A stretch of 64,000 nucleotides of DNA from Celeribacter ethanolicus (GCF_001550095.1 NZ_LRUC01000006.1:62001-126000), one strand, 5' to 3'; numbered from the stretch's first letter, positions 35,482 to 44,548 are shown. Notes: generated by a model not told the origin, from the sequence alone. Numbers and translations are program-made.

Positions 35482-35520
35482 CCCCCGTAAGCGTTTCACA
35501 AAGGACCGGAGCCCCAAATC

Positions 35521-36153
35521 GTGTCGTTTCTGTATCGAGCCGTCGGGCTCCTGTCCCTTCTTGTGCTGACCGCCTGCGGGGCGGCCGAACCGAAATGGGC
35601 GCCTGACGCCGATGTGGCGCGGTCGCATTACGTGCATGGCGCACCTTATCAACTGACGCTGTTCACCGTGATCAGCAATCGCACAGGCGGCGGCGGGCAC
35701 AGCGCGCTGATGGTCAATGCCCCGTCCGAGCGGGTGATCTTCGATCCGGCGGGGACCTTTTATCACCCGCATCTGCCGGAACGGAACGATGTGCACTACG
35801 GCATGTCCGACGCGGCGGTGGAGTTCTACATCGACTATCACGCCCGCATCACCTGGCATGTGGTGGAACAGACCATCACGGTGAGCCCCGAGGTCGCGAC
35901 ACTGGCGCTGGCCAAGGTTCAGTCCTACGGTGCCGTGCCCAAGGCGATGTGTGCCACCAGCGTGTCGAGCATTCTCGGTGATCTGCCGGGCTTCGAGCGC
36001 GCGCCGCAAACCATGTCGCCGAAGAAGCTCATGCAATGGTTCGGGGAGCAGCCGGGGGTGAGTGAGCGCAAGATCTACGATGACAGCCCTGATGAGAACG
36101 GCCAGCTCATTCAGGCTCCGCCGCTGCTTCTGCATCACAGCGGCAGTTCCTGA
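35521..36153 (+). CDS. lipoprotein of unknown function, possible permuted papain-like fold
   Basis: 210 residues starting at GTG with GGAG upstream. A lipobox LTAC puts the lipid Cys near residue 19. The body has GGGGHSALMVNAPSERVIFD (a His in a beta-hairpin setting) and, about 85 residues later, AMCATSVSSIL. A His followed by a Cys in this order is seen in permuted NlpC/P60-type (YiiX-like) hydrolases, but I cannot confirm this. Anchored in the outer or inner membrane facing the periplasm. Confidence 0.78.
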   Translation: MSFLYRAVGLLSLLVLTACGAAEPKWAPDADVARSHYVHGAPYQLTLFTVISNRTGGGGHSALMVNAPSERVIFDPAGTFYHPHLPERNDVHYGMSDAAVEFYIDYHARITWHVVEQTITVSPEVATLALAKVQSYGAVPKAMCATSVSSILGDLPGFERAPQTMSPKKLMQWFGEQPGVSERKIYDDSPDENGQLIQAPPLLLHHSGSS

Positions 36154-36165
36154 TCGGGGGGGCGG

Positions 36166-36489
36166 TCAGCCGATTACCGCGCCGAGGCCGAAGAACAGGC
36201 CCAGACCGGTGATGATCGCCCAGAGCACGTTTTTCGTCCAGACGCCCACAAGGATCGTCGCCGCCGCGCAAAAGAGGCGCAGCGGATCCATGTCCGCCTT
36301 GGCGCCCAGAAGCATGGGCGCGACCACGGCGGGCAGAACCGCGACGGGTGTATAGCGCAACAGGCGCAACAGCCATGCGGGCAGCGGACGGTCGCCGACG
36401 AGGCCGAGGAAGGAAAACCGGATCAGGAAGGTGCCAATGGCCATTCCGACGATGATGATCCAGATTTGCGTGCTGCTCGCTTCGATCAT
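36166..36489 (-). CDS. azlD: branched-chain amino-acid exporter small subunit AzlD
   Basis: 107-residue hydrophobic protein with about four membrane segments (IIIVGMAIGTFLIRFSFLGL at the start). Pairs with AzlC to export branched-chain amino acids or analogues. ATG 36489 overlaps the azlC stop by 4 bp; an upstream in-frame start at 36516 would add nine residues inside azlC. Confidence 0.9.
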   Translation of the reverse strand: MIEASSTQIWIIIVGMAIGTFLIRFSFLGLVGDRPLPAWLLRLLRYTPVAVLPAVVAPMLLGAKADMDPLRLFCAAATILVGVWTKNVLWAIITGLGLFFGLGAVIG

Positions 36490-37202
36490 GCCGCGGCCTT
36501 TCTCTTGTCCATCCATATCTCGACCCGCGCGCCCACCACCAGTGCGGCGGCAGCGGCGACCAGAAGCCCGGTGCCATAGGGCATGAACCCGAGGATCAGC
36601 ACCAGAACGACGGAGGTCAGCGCCGAGGCGACATGCGCGAGCGTCTTGAGCATCGGGGCCACCACCGCCAGGAACGTCACGGGCACGGCGAAATCGACGC
36701 CGATGTCGGTCGGGATTTTCTCCCCCAGAAGCGCCCCGGCGAGCGTCATGGCATACCAGGCAATGGCAATCGGGATTGCTGAGCCGAAGAAATAGCCGGT
36801 CTTTTCCGAAAGGCTCAGGTCCGGCTCTTTCTCGAACTTGATCGTAGACAGCGCATAGGGCTGATCGTAGAGCATGTAGGAGGCAAAAGCGCGGGTCAGC
36901 AGAGACGACTTGCCCAGATGCGGCGTGATCGAAGCCGAATACATGCCCATCCGCAGGTTCACCGCCAGTGCCGTGGCGAGAACGATCAGCGTCGGTGCGT
37001 TCTCCGTCATGAGTTGTAATGCGGCAAGTTGGGCCGAGCCCGCGATGACGAGAATCGAAAACCCCATGACTTCAACGACATTGAGGCCCGCCTGGGTGGC
37101 AATGGCACCAAAGATCGCGGCGAAGGGCCAGATCACGATGTGAAACGGCAGCCCGTCCTTGGCGCCTTTGAGAAATTGCTGGGCAGCAGGGGAAAGCGAC
37201 AT
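36486..37202 (-). CDS. azlC: branched-chain amino-acid exporter large subunit AzlC
   Basis: 238-residue membrane protein with about seven segments. Family pattern: KGAKDGLPFHIVIWPFAAIF at the N-terminus and SILVIAGSAQLAALQLM, then NLRMGMYSASITPHLG. Works with AzlD. Its substrate is assigned by family only. Confidence 0.92.
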   Translation of the reverse strand: MSLSPAAQQFLKGAKDGLPFHIVIWPFAAIFGAIATQAGLNVVEVMGFSILVIAGSAQLAALQLMTENAPTLIVLATALAVNLRMGMYSASITPHLGKSSLLTRAFASYMLYDQPYALSTIKFEKEPDLSLSEKTGYFFGSAIPIAIAWYAMTLAGALLGEKIPTDIGVDFAVPVTFLAVVAPMLKTLAHVASALTSVVLVLILGFMPYGTGLLVAAAAALVVGARVEIWMDKRKAAA

Positions 37203-37308
37203 GGGACTCCGGGGAAACGTCAGGAAGCAAGCTCGCGTACCCTACGATAAGACAGTGACACTTACCAATGTCGATTTGCGAAAGCGGGGTATGCGCAAGC
37301 GAAGCGGA

Positions 37309-38319
37309 TCAGTCGAAAGTGCCGGTCACGCGGCCCAGCAACATGAACCCGCGCGCGGTGCGGGTGTCGGTCAGAGCGGCGATTTCTTCATCCGTGGCGG
37401 AGTGTTCGAACTCGGCGAAGGTCTTGTCGAACTTGCGCAGGAAATGGTGCACCGCATCGCGGAAGATCGCGTCCTGTTTCATTCGCGCAGAGGCCAGAGC
37501 CAGAGACGACCGGTCGCGCACGCCGCCAAGCGGGGCGACGGCATGGCCGCGCTCGCCCTTGGCGAACCGGCGCCAGACTTCGGGCTTGGCGCGGTCCGGG
37601 CGCAGATCGTCCATGTAGATACCGTCCTGCGACAGCAGCGTGAGCACGTCCTGCGCCGCATGGATGAGCTGGCTGACCTTGCGATCCGAGAGTGCTCGGC
37701 GCAGCGCCCGGAAGCCTTCCTTGTCATCGGCGGTTTCGGGGAAATTCATCGCCTTGATGAAATCCGCGACCGACAGCGGCGGCGCGAGGCTTTCCGAGGG
37801 CGTGCCGAGCGCAAGGCTCGCCTGTTCCTCGACAAGCATGGGCGCCGGGATTGCGAGCTTGTCCTCCGGCGGCGTCTGGCCGGGACGGATCGAGGTGAAC
37901 ATCGCCAGTGTCGATTCGGTCTTGCGTTGGGCTGCGGCGATCTCTTCGAGTTTCTTCTCGACCGTGGCGTTCGAGGTGCCACCGCCCTGACCGGAGAGAT
38001 AGGACTGGCGCATGGCGGAAATCGCGGCCTGGAGCCGACGGCTTTCCTCGCGCATCGTGCGCGATGCGCGCACGGCCAGCGCGCCGACCCAGATCATCGC
38101 AATCGGCATGAAAATCGCGATCAGGATCATCACGAAACGGATCGAGGCCAAATCGTCCGGATCGGAGCCGGAGCTTGCAATCATGAAATAGCCGGATGTC
38201 AGCGCCAGCCATACCAGAGAGAGCACCGCGGCGATCATCTCCGTCGCGGTGATCCTGGGTTCTTCCTCGGGGCGCTGATAGACGCCCAGTTCGACTTTTT
38301 TGGGACCTTCGGTTGCCAA
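37309..38319 (-). CDS. membrane protein with coiled coil, function unknown
   Basis: 336 residues. Two membrane segments (about 26-47 and 61-82), then a coiled-coil stretch (SRRLQAAISAMRQSY and KKLEEIAAAQRKTE) and a C-terminal helical domain of about 150 residues (VSQLIHAAQDVLTLLSQDGI, RRFAKGERG, RDAVHHFLRKFDKTFAEFE). I do not know the family. The start is a TTG at 38319, supported by GAGGAG six bases upstream; no ATG is nearby. It lies 27 bp downstream of greA on the same strand. Confidence 0.82.
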   Translation of the reverse strand: MATEGPKKVELGVYQRPEEEPRITATEMIAAVLSLVWLALTSGYFMIASSGSDPDDLASIRFVMILIAIFMPIAMIWVGALAVRASRTMREESRRLQAAISAMRQSYLSGQGGGTSNATVEKKLEEIAAAQRKTESTLAMFTSIRPGQTPPEDKLAIPAPMLVEEQASLALGTPSESLAPPLSVADFIKAMNFPETADDKEGFRALRRALSDRKVSQLIHAAQDVLTLLSQDGIYMDDLRPDRAKPEVWRRFAKGERGHAVAPLGGVRDRSSLALASARMKQDAIFRDAVHHFLRKFDKTFAEFEHSATDEEIAALTDTRTARGFMLLGRVTGTFD

Positions 38320-38346
38320 AGGGATCTCCTCGACCGCGTTTACAAA

Positions 38347-38817
38347 TCAGATATACGCGATCTTGAGGATTTCGTAGGACTTTTCGCCGCCAGGGGTGCG
38401 CACTTCGACGCTGTCGCCTTCGTCCTTGCCGATCAGGGCGCGAGCGAGCGGAGATTTGATGTTCAGAAGACCGCGTTCGATGTCGGCTTCGTGCTCGCCG
38501 ACGATCTGATAGGTCTTTTCCTCATCCGTGTCCTCGTCGACGATGGTCACCGTGGCGGCAAATTTCACCGCGCCGGAGAGGGTTTTCGGGTCAATCACAT
38601 CGGTCAGCGACAGGATGCCTTCAAGCTCCTTGATCCGGCCCTCGATGAAGCTCTGTTTCTCACGCGCCGAATGGTATTCGGCATTCTCCGAGAGATCGCC
38701 AAGCTCGCGGGCTTCGGCAATGGCCTGAATGATCGCCGGGCGTTCGACGGATTTCAGGGTTTTCAGCTCGTCGTTCAGCGCGGTGTAGCCCGCGCGGGTC
38801 ATGAGGATCTTTTCCAT
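38347..38817 (-). CDS. greA: transcription elongation factor GreA
   Basis: 156-residue factor that rescues backtracked RNA polymerase by stimulating transcript cleavage. The N-terminal coiled coil holds the acidic tip [17 protein letters not shown]; the C-terminal FKBP-like domain has [21 protein letters not shown] choose ATG 38817 ([11 protein letters not shown]), the usual family start. In-frame ATG 38829 and GTG 38835 would add four or six residues. A strong terminator hairpin lies just upstream, so expression may depend on read-through. Confidence 0.96.
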   Translation of the reverse strand: MEKILMTRAGYTALNDELKTLKSVERPAIIQAIAEARELGDLSENAEYHSAREKQSFIEGRIKELEGILSLTDVIDPKTLSGAVKFAATVTIVDEDTDEEKTYQIVGEHEADIERGLLNIKSPLARALIGKDEGDSVEVRTPGGEKSYEILKIAYI

Positions 38818-38836
38818 CAGGGCACTCATCTGCACG

Positions 38837-38872
38837 AAAAAAGCACTGCGGGGCCGTCTGGCCCCGGGTGCT
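38837..38872 (-). terminator. intrinsic terminator in the greA leader
   Basis: On the - strand: AGCAC / GTGCT outer stem (5 pairs), a small bulge, then a 7-bp GC stem ending in GGGGCC / GGCCCC with a 4-nt loop, followed directly by six T (38842-38837). The last T is 20 bp upstream of the greA ATG. No leftward gene lies upstream before 39226, so it terminates a leader transcript, not a preceding gene. Confidence 0.8.
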
Positions 38873-39160
38873 CTCAGGTTTTGTCATTGTCGGACTACCT
38901 GACCCGGAACGGGGGAGCATTGCAAGGGGGCAGTGTGCGGTTTGTCGCCCTAGTGCCGGAAAATCGCCGCCCACCACATGTCTTTGCTTGGAGCGGCCTG
39001 CGACAAAGCCCCCCCGATTCTCGATGGTTCCGGTCTCGCAAGCCGTCCGTATTGCAGGCAGTTTTCGGAGGGAGGTTAACGCGTGTCGCATTTTTTGCCT
39101 TCCGGCGAGTTTTTCTGCGTCGTGGGGCCTTCCGGACGTTACGAAATCGTGTCGCGCAAA
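38873..39160. other. non-coding region between greA and ETF-QO
   Basis: About 290 bp, no credible gene on either strand. Leftward transcription from here would give a leader of up to 350 nt ending at the terminator before greA. An 8-bp inverted repeat, TTTGTCGC at 38941-38948 and GCGACAAA at 39000-39007, could fold into a stem-loop. Poly-T runs occur near 39090-39120. I could not define a greA promoter. Confidence 0.5.
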
Positions 39161-39189
39161 TTGACCAGACCTCACATCGGGGTTACTTA
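39161..39189 (+). promoter_or_regulatory. sigma-70-type promoter for the ETF-QO gene
   Basis: TTGACC (39161-39166), 17-bp spacer, TACTTA (39184-39189). Start near 39196 leaves a leader of about 30 nt with GGGAG at 39214-39218 before the ATG at 39226. Confidence 0.5.
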
Positions 39190-39225
39190 GGCCTTCAATC
39201 ACCGCCTGAGCCAGGGAGAACAAAG

Positions 39226-40878
39226 ATGTCAGCAATCGAGCGTGAGGCGATGGAATATGACGTTGTGATCGTTGGGGCAGGGCCTGCCGGCCTGTCCGCT
39301 GCGATCCGTTTGAAGCAACTGGATGCCGATCTGAGCGTCGTCGTGTTGGAAAAAGGCTCCGAAGTTGGCGCACATATTCTCTCCGGCGCGGTGCTCGATC
39401 CGGTGGGGCTGAACGCTTTGATTCCGGATTGGAAAGAGCGTGGCGCGCCGATCACCACTGAGGTGAAGGAAGATCATTTCCATGTGTTGGGCGAAGCCGG
39501 TTCGATCCGCATCCCGAACTTCCCTCTGCCGCCTCTGATGTCGAACCACGGCAAATACATCGTGTCGATGGGCAATGTTTGCCGCTGGATGGCGGAGCAG
39601 GCTGAGGAACTGGGCGTCGAGATTTTCCCGGGCATGGCGTGCTCTGAGCTGGTTTATGGTGACAATGGCGAGGTCAAAGGCGTCGTTGCCGGTGTTTTCG
39701 GGCTTGAGGCCGACGGCACCATCGGGCCGGACACCGAGCCGGGGATGGAGTTGCACGGCAAATACGTGCTGATTTCCGAGGGCGTGCGCGGATCTCTGGC
39801 GAAAGAGATCATCGCGAAATACGACCTGCAAAAAGGCCGCGACGTGCAGAAATTCGGTCTCGGCATGAAAGAGATCTGGGAGATCGACCCCGAGAAGCAC
39901 CGCGAAGGCAAGGTCTGGCACTCGATGGGCTGGCCTCTGGGGTCGAACGCGGGTGGTGGTGGCTTTGTCTACCACGCGGAAAACAATCAGCTTTATCTGG
40001 GGTTCGTGGTGCACCTGAACTACAAGAACCCCTACCTCTTCCCCTATATGGAATTCCAGCGCTTCAAACAGCACCCGCTGGTGAAGGAGCTTTTGGAGGG
40101 CGGCAAACGCGTCGCTTACGGCGCGCGCGCGATCTCCGAAGGCGGCTATCAGTCGATGCCGAAAGCGGTGTTTCCGGGTGGCGCTTTGCTCGGCTGTTCC
40201 GTCGGCCTCGTCAACGTGCCGCGGATCAAGGGCAACCACAACGCGATGCTGTCGGGCAAAGCGGCGGCGGAGCATGCCTTTGCCGCCATTCAAGAGGGGC
40301 GCTCCGGCGACACGCTTGAAGGCTACGAGACCGAATTGCGGACCGGTGCGGTCGGCAAGGATCTGAAGCGTGTGCGCAACGTCAAACCGCTATGGTCGAA
40401 GTTCGGCCTCACCGCGTCGCTGGCCTTGGGTGGCTTCGACATGTGGACCAACCAACTCTTTGGCGTGTCGCTGTTCGGCACGGTGAAACACGGCAAGACC
40501 GACGCGCAATCGACCGGCAAGGTGGCGAAGTTCAAGCCGATCGACTATCCGAAACCCGATGGTGTGATCTCGTTCGACCGGCTCACCAACGTGTCCTTCG
40601 CGGCGACGAACCACGAGGAAAGTCAGCCCTGTCACCTGAAACTCAAGGACCCGCAGGTGGCCATCGACGTCGATTACAAGGAATTCGGCGGTCCGTCGCA
40701 GCGCTATTGCCCGGCGGGCGTCTACGAATATCTGACGCCCGAAGGAGAAGAGCCGAAGTTCGTGATCAACTTCCAGAACTGCGTGCACTGCAAGACCTGC
40801 GACATCAAGGAAACCAGCCAGAACATCACCTGGACGGTGCCCCAAGGCGGCGACGGCCCGAACTATCCGAACATGTAA
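39226..40878 (+). CDS. electron-transfer flavoprotein:ubiquinone oxidoreductase
   Basis: 550-residue membrane-associated FAD/4Fe-4S enzyme that passes electrons from reduced ETF (fed by acyl-CoA dehydrogenases) to ubiquinone. FAD-binding VVIVGAGPAGLSAAIRL starts near residue 12; a later GGYQSMPKAVFPGGALLGCS belongs to the FAD domain. The C-terminal cluster has CPAGVYEY and NCVHCKTCDIK. The frame is open far upstream (to about 37160), but MSAIEREAMEYDVV with GGGAG ahead is the family start. Ends at a clear terminator. Confidence 0.96.
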   Translation: MSAIEREAMEYDVVIVGAGPAGLSAAIRLKQLDADLSVVVLEKGSEVGAHILSGAVLDPVGLNALIPDWKERGAPITTEVKEDHFHVLGEAGSIRIPNFPLPPLMSNHGKYIVSMGNVCRWMAEQAEELGVEIFPGMACSELVYGDNGEVKGVVAGVFGLEADGTIGPDTEPGMELHGKYVLISEGVRGSLAKEIIAKYDLQKGRDVQKFGLGMKEIWEIDPEKHREGKVWHSMGWPLGSNAGGGGFVYHAENNQLYLGFVVHLNYKNPYLFPYMEFQRFKQHPLVKELLEGGKRVAYGARAISEGGYQSMPKAVFPGGALLGCSVGLVNVPRIKGNHNAMLSGKAAAEHAFAAIQEGRSGDTLEGYETELRTGAVGKDLKRVRNVKPLWSKFGLTASLALGGFDMWTNQLFGVSLFGTVKHGKTDAQSTGKVAKFKPIDYPKPDGVISFDRLTNVSFAATNHEESQPCHLKLKDPQVAIDVDYKEFGGPSQRYCPAGVYEYLTPEGEEPKFVINFQNCVHCKTCDIKETSQNITWTVPQGGDGPNYPNM

Positions 40879-40911
40879 GCCTCTCACGGCAACGTGTTTT
40901 TAAACAATGAG

Positions 40912-40937
40912 ACGGGGGCCAGCACGGCTCCCGTTTG
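40912..40937 (+). terminator. intrinsic terminator after ETF-QO
   Basis: Stem ACGGGGGCC (40912-40920) / GGCTCCCGT (40926-40934), nine pairs including one G-T, 5-nt loop, followed by TTTGCG after the stop by 34 bp. Confidence 0.75.
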
Positions 40938-40998
40938 CGTTGCGGTGGGGCGGTTAGGGCGATACTCTCTGCGGGACGAAGCATAAGGGAGACGACAG

Positions 40999-42705
40999 GT
41001 GACAGATCGCGCCGGACGCATGATTTCCGCCCTCACCGCCATGGGGCTTTTGTTCGGAAGCGTGGCCCTGCCATCTCCGGGTCTCGCCGATGCCGGCCCC
41101 TATCTGGCCGCGCGGCAAGCGACCATGGACCGCACCTTTCCTGAGCTTGCCGTCTACGCGACGCGGGCGCTGGCGGGGGACCCGGACAATCCGGTGCTGC
41201 TCGAATCCGTGATTTCCTCCCGGATTTCCATGGGCGATTTCGATGCGGTGAAAGGCTATGCCAGTCTGCTCAAACAAATCGAGCCCGACAACCAGATCGC
41301 GGCCATGGCGCATCTGACCCTTCTGGCGCGGAGCGGCGATTACGAAGGCCTGGTGGCTGCGCTTGACGAAGGGGAAAGCATCAGCGCCGTGGTCGACGGG
41401 CTCATGCGCGCCTGGGCGCATGTCGGGTTGGGCAATATGTCCGGGGCGCTTGATCTCTTCGATCAGGGGGCCGGTATGGGGCAGGGGTTCGAGAATTTCG
41501 GCGCCTATAACAAAGGGCTCGCGCTCGCATTGGTCGGCGATTACGAAGGCGCGCTTGCGACCCTGTCGCAGCCGAATATGCCGCAAAGCCGGTTTTCCGT
41601 GATCGCGCGGATGGAAATCCTCAGCCAGCTCGAACGCAATGAAGAAGCGCTGGCACTTTTGAATGACAGCTTCGGCGAGGGGCCTTTGGACCTCGAACTG
41701 GAACACCTGCGCGAGGCTTTGGCGGAGGGCGAGGCCGTGCCCTTCGACGTCGTGCACAGCGCGCGTGACGGCATTGCGGATGTGTTCTTCGCGGTGGCCT
41801 CTGCGCTCGATGGCGGTCTGGATGATGCCTATACGCTGCTCTATGCGCGGATCGCCGAGGCGTTGCGCCCGGAGGAGGCGAGCTATGTGCTGAGCGTGGC
41901 GACGCTTCTGGAGCGGTTGGAGAATTACGACCTTGCGAACCAGGCACTGGATCGGATTCCGGCGGACGATCCGGCCTTTCCGGTCGCCAGTCTTGCCCGC
42001 GCCGAGGCACTCAGATCGTCGGGCAAGACCGAGGCTTCGCTTGAGGTCTTGCGGCAACTGGCGAAATCCCACCCGGAACTGGACGAGGCGCATACCGCTC
42101 TGGGCGATGCGCTGCGGCGTCAGGAAGATTATAGCGATGCGGTGAAAGCCTATTCCGTTGTGATCGACCGTCACCAGCCACCGACCCGCGGGCAATGGCC
42201 GCTCTATTTCACCCGGGGGACGGCCTATGAACGCATGGGCGAATGGGACAAGGCGGAAGCCGATCTGCGGCAGGCTCTGGCGCTGGAACCGGATCAGCCG
42301 CGTGTGCTGAACTATCTCGGGTACTCCTATCTCGAGATGAAAACCAATCTCGACGAGGCCATGGAGATGATCCGTAAGGCGGTCGAGGCGCGCCCCGAGG
42401 ACGGCTATATCACCGACAGCCTGGCCTGGGGGCTCTACCGGCTGCGGCGTTACGACGAGGCGGTGGAGCCGATGGAGCGGGCGGTCGAGCTGATGCCGGT
42501 CGATCCGATCATCAACGATCACCTGGGCGATGTTTACTGGGCCGTTGGGCGCGAGCGAGAGGCGCGGTTCCAGTGGCGGCGCGCGTTGTCGTTCGAGCCG
42601 GAAGAGGACGAGGCCAATCGCATTCGCAAGAAACTCGACATCGGTCTTGACCGTGTCTTGAGCGAAGAGGGCGAAGAGCCGACACGGGGCGGCAATGACG
42701 GTTAA
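40999..42705 (+). CDS. secreted tetratricopeptide repeat protein
   Basis: 568 residues. GTG start with AGGGAG at 40986-40991; a signal peptide spans about residues 8-31 (ending SPGLADA). The rest is helical TPR-type repeats from about residue 45 to 555, most obvious in the C-terminal third (YFTRGTAYERMGEWDKAEAD, LNYLGYSYLEMKTNLDEAME, DSLAWGLYRLRRYDEAVEPM). Likely a periplasmic scaffold. The conserved place just before ispE is seen in related bacteria as I remember. Overlaps ispE by 11 bp. Confidence 0.88.
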   Translation: MTDRAGRMISALTAMGLLFGSVALPSPGLADAGPYLAARQATMDRTFPELAVYATRALAGDPDNPVLLESVISSRISMGDFDAVKGYASLLKQIEPDNQIAAMAHLTLLARSGDYEGLVAALDEGESISAVVDGLMRAWAHVGLGNMSGALDLFDQGAGMGQGFENFGAYNKGLALALVGDYEGALATLSQPNMPQSRFSVIARMEILSQLERNEEALALLNDSFGEGPLDLELEHLREALAEGEAVPFDVVHSARDGIADVFFAVASALDGGLDDAYTLLYARIAEALRPEEASYVLSVATLLERLENYDLANQALDRIPADDPAFPVASLARAEALRSSGKTEASLEVLRQLAKSHPELDEAHTALGDALRRQEDYSDAVKAYSVVIDRHQPPTRGQWPLYFTRGTAYERMGEWDKAEADLRQALALEPDQPRVLNYLGYSYLEMKTNLDEAMEMIRKAVEARPEDGYITDSLAWGLYRLRRYDEAVEPMERAVELMPVDPIINDHLGDVYWAVGREREARFQWRRALSFEPEEDEANRIRKKLDIGLDRVLSEEGEEPTRGGNDG

Positions 42706-43525
42706 GGTCTTTGCGCCCGCCAAGATCAACCTGAGCCTGCATGTCTCCGGACAGCGGGAAGACGGCTATCACCTGCTCGACAGTCTGGTGGCCTTCGTCG
42801 ATCTCGGCGATCAGGTCACGGCCTCTCTGGCCGTACGTTCGGAGCTGAGCGTGACCGGGCCCTTTGCCGAAGGTGTGCCGACGGACGGTAGCAATCTCGT
42901 TCTCAAGGCGGCGGAGCTTGCGGGCCTTCCGATGTCCCTGACGCTCGACAAACACCTGCCGCCTGCTTCCGGGATCGGTGGCGGATCTGCCGATGCGGCG
43001 GCCACGCTGCGCGCGGCGGCGCGGCTTGGGGCGAGTCCCGTCACCGCGGAGCGTGCGCTGGCGCTCGGTGCGGATGTCCCGGTGTGCCAGCGTTCGAAGC
43101 CGATGCGGATGCGCGGGATTGGGGATGTGCTGGAGCCGGTGACGATGCCCGCGTTGCATATGGTTCTGGTCAATCCGAAGGTCGAGGTCTCGACGCCCGA
43201 AGTGTTCAAGCGTCTGGAACGCAAGAACAATCTGGAGATGCCGGACCTGCTGCCGCGTTGGCCGGACACGCTTGCTTTCGTCGACTGGCTTTCGACCCAG
43301 CGCAACGATCTTGAGAAACCTGCGGTGAAACTCGTGCCCGAAGTGGCGGCGGCTCTGGCGGCGCTGGCCCTGACGCCCGGCGCGCTCATGGTGCGCATGT
43401 CCGGCTCAGGCGCGACCTGTTTCGGTCTTTTCGCGGATCGCTATGCGGCGGATGTGGCGGCGTTGCAACTGGCCGAAGGCAATCCGTGGTGGTGGGTCAA
43501 ATCCGCCAGCACATTGCCGGGATAA
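42695..43525 (+). CDS. ispE: 4-diphosphocytidyl-2-C-methyl-D-erythritol kinase
   Basis: 276-residue GHMP kinase of the MEP isoprenoid pathway. FAPAKINLSLHVSGQREDGY opens the protein, the ATP loop PPASGIGGGSADAAATL lies near residues 88-104, and the C-terminal MVRMSGSGATCFGLF motif is intact. Its product feeds prenyl diphosphates for the convergent polyprenyl synthase. Translationally coupled to the TPR gene. Confidence 0.95.
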   Translation: MTVKVFAPAKINLSLHVSGQREDGYHLLDSLVAFVDLGDQVTASLAVRSELSVTGPFAEGVPTDGSNLVLKAAELAGLPMSLTLDKHLPPASGIGGGSADAAATLRAAARLGASPVTAERALALGADVPVCQRSKPMRMRGIGDVLEPVTMPALHMVLVNPKVEVSTPEVFKRLERKNNLEMPDLLPRWPDTLAFVDWLSTQRNDLEKPAVKLVPEVAAALAALALTPGALMVRMSGSGATCFGLFADRYAADVAALQLAEGNPWWWVKSASTLPG

Positions 43526-43549
43526 GCGCTTCAGCGCGGGGCGAGCGCC

Positions 43550-44548
43550 TCAGCGCAGTCGCGCGACCACGTAATCGGCAATGTCGGAGAGCATCTCGAC
43601 GATTTCGCCCTCGGGCAGGGCCGAAAGCACTTCCTTTGCCTTGTCCGCCCATTCGAGCGCGATCACACGGGTTTCTTCCAGAGCGTCGTGTTTGTTCAAA
43701 AGCGCGATGGCGTGTTCCAGATCGCCTTCGTCCTGCTTGCCCTTCTCGATGGTTTTCACCCAGAAGGCGCGCTCTTCCGCATCGGCCTTGGCCACCGCCT
43801 TGATCAGCGGCAGGGTCAGTTTGCGTTCGCGGAAATCGTCGCCGATATTCTTGCCGGTCTGCTCGGAGCCCCAGTAATCCAGAAGGTCGTCGACGATCTG
43901 GAAGGAAATCCCAAGCGCATCGCCGTAATCGAACAGCGCTTTCACAACCGTCTCATCGGCCCCGGCCAACACACCACCGACTTCGGTCGCGGCGGCAAAG
44001 AGCGCTGCGGTTTTGCCGCGCACTACTTGGATATAGATGGCTTCGTCGGTCTTTAGGTCTTGCGCGGCGGTCAGCTGCAGCACTTCGCCTTCGGCAATCG
44101 TTGCAGAGGCATTCGACAGGATGCGCAGCACGCGCATGTTGTCGGCATCGGTCATCAACTGGAACGACCGGGCAAAGAGATAGTCGCCGACCAGAACCGA
44201 AGATTTGTTGTCCCACAGCAGGTTGGCCGTCGGTCGCCCGCGCCGTTGCGCGCTTTCGTCGACCACATCGTCATGCAAAAGCGTGGCGGTGTGGATGAAT
44301 TCGACCGTGGCCGCGAGATGGATGTGATAGGGGCCGTCATAGCCGCAGGCCTTGGCGGCTGCCAGGGTCAGCATCGGGCGAAGGCGTTTGCCCCCAGCCT
44401 CGATCAGATGCGCGGTTACCTCGGGAATGCGCGGCGCATGTTCCGACGACATCCGCTCCCGGATCAGCGCGTTGACGGCCTTGAGTTCGGGCGCCAGAGC
44501 GGCGGCCAGTCTTTCGTGCGGCTTCACGGCGGCTTTATCCAGTCCCAT
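43550..44548 (-). CDS. all-trans polyprenyl diphosphate synthase (ubiquinone side chain)
   Basis: 332-residue trans-prenyltransferase. Both Asp-rich motifs are present: LLHDDVVDESAQRRG (residues 87-100) and FQIVDDLLDYWG (about 218). GGKRLRPML near residue 52 binds diphosphate. By organism group it probably makes the C50 (decaprenyl) chain for ubiquinone-10, used by UbiA. ATG 44548 has GAGGAGG upstream; a longer in-frame start at 44569 would overlap the ribosome site. Confidence 0.92.
   Translation of the reverse strand: MGLDKAAVKPHERLAAALAPELKAVNALIRERMSSEHAPRIPEVTAHLIEAGGKRLRPMLTLAAAKACGYDGPYHIHLAATVEFIHTATLLHDDVVDESAQRRGRPTANLLWDNKSSVLVGDYLFARSFQLMTDADNMRVLRILSNASATIAEGEVLQLTAAQDLKTDEAIYIQVVRGKTAALFAAATEVGGVLAGADETVVKALFDYGDALGISFQIVDDLLDYWGSEQTGKNIGDDFRERKLTLPLIKAVAKADAEERAFWVKTIEKGKQDEGDLEHAIALLNKHDALEETRVIALEWADKAKEVLSALPEGEIVEMLSDIADYVVARLR

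Noticed and set aside
37159-39225. Long 5' extension of the ETF-QO frame
   Set aside because: It is antisense to the membrane-protein gene and greA; the family start, a ribosome site and a promoter are all just before 39226.
40954-42729. 591-codon open frame on the - strand
   Set aside because: Antisense to the TPR gene, which has a signal peptide and repeats.
43522-43560. Near-repeats GCGCTTCAGCGC and GCGCCTCAGCGC between ispE and the polyprenyl synthase gene
   Set aside because: Short, imperfect and without a T-run; too little to call a terminator or operator.
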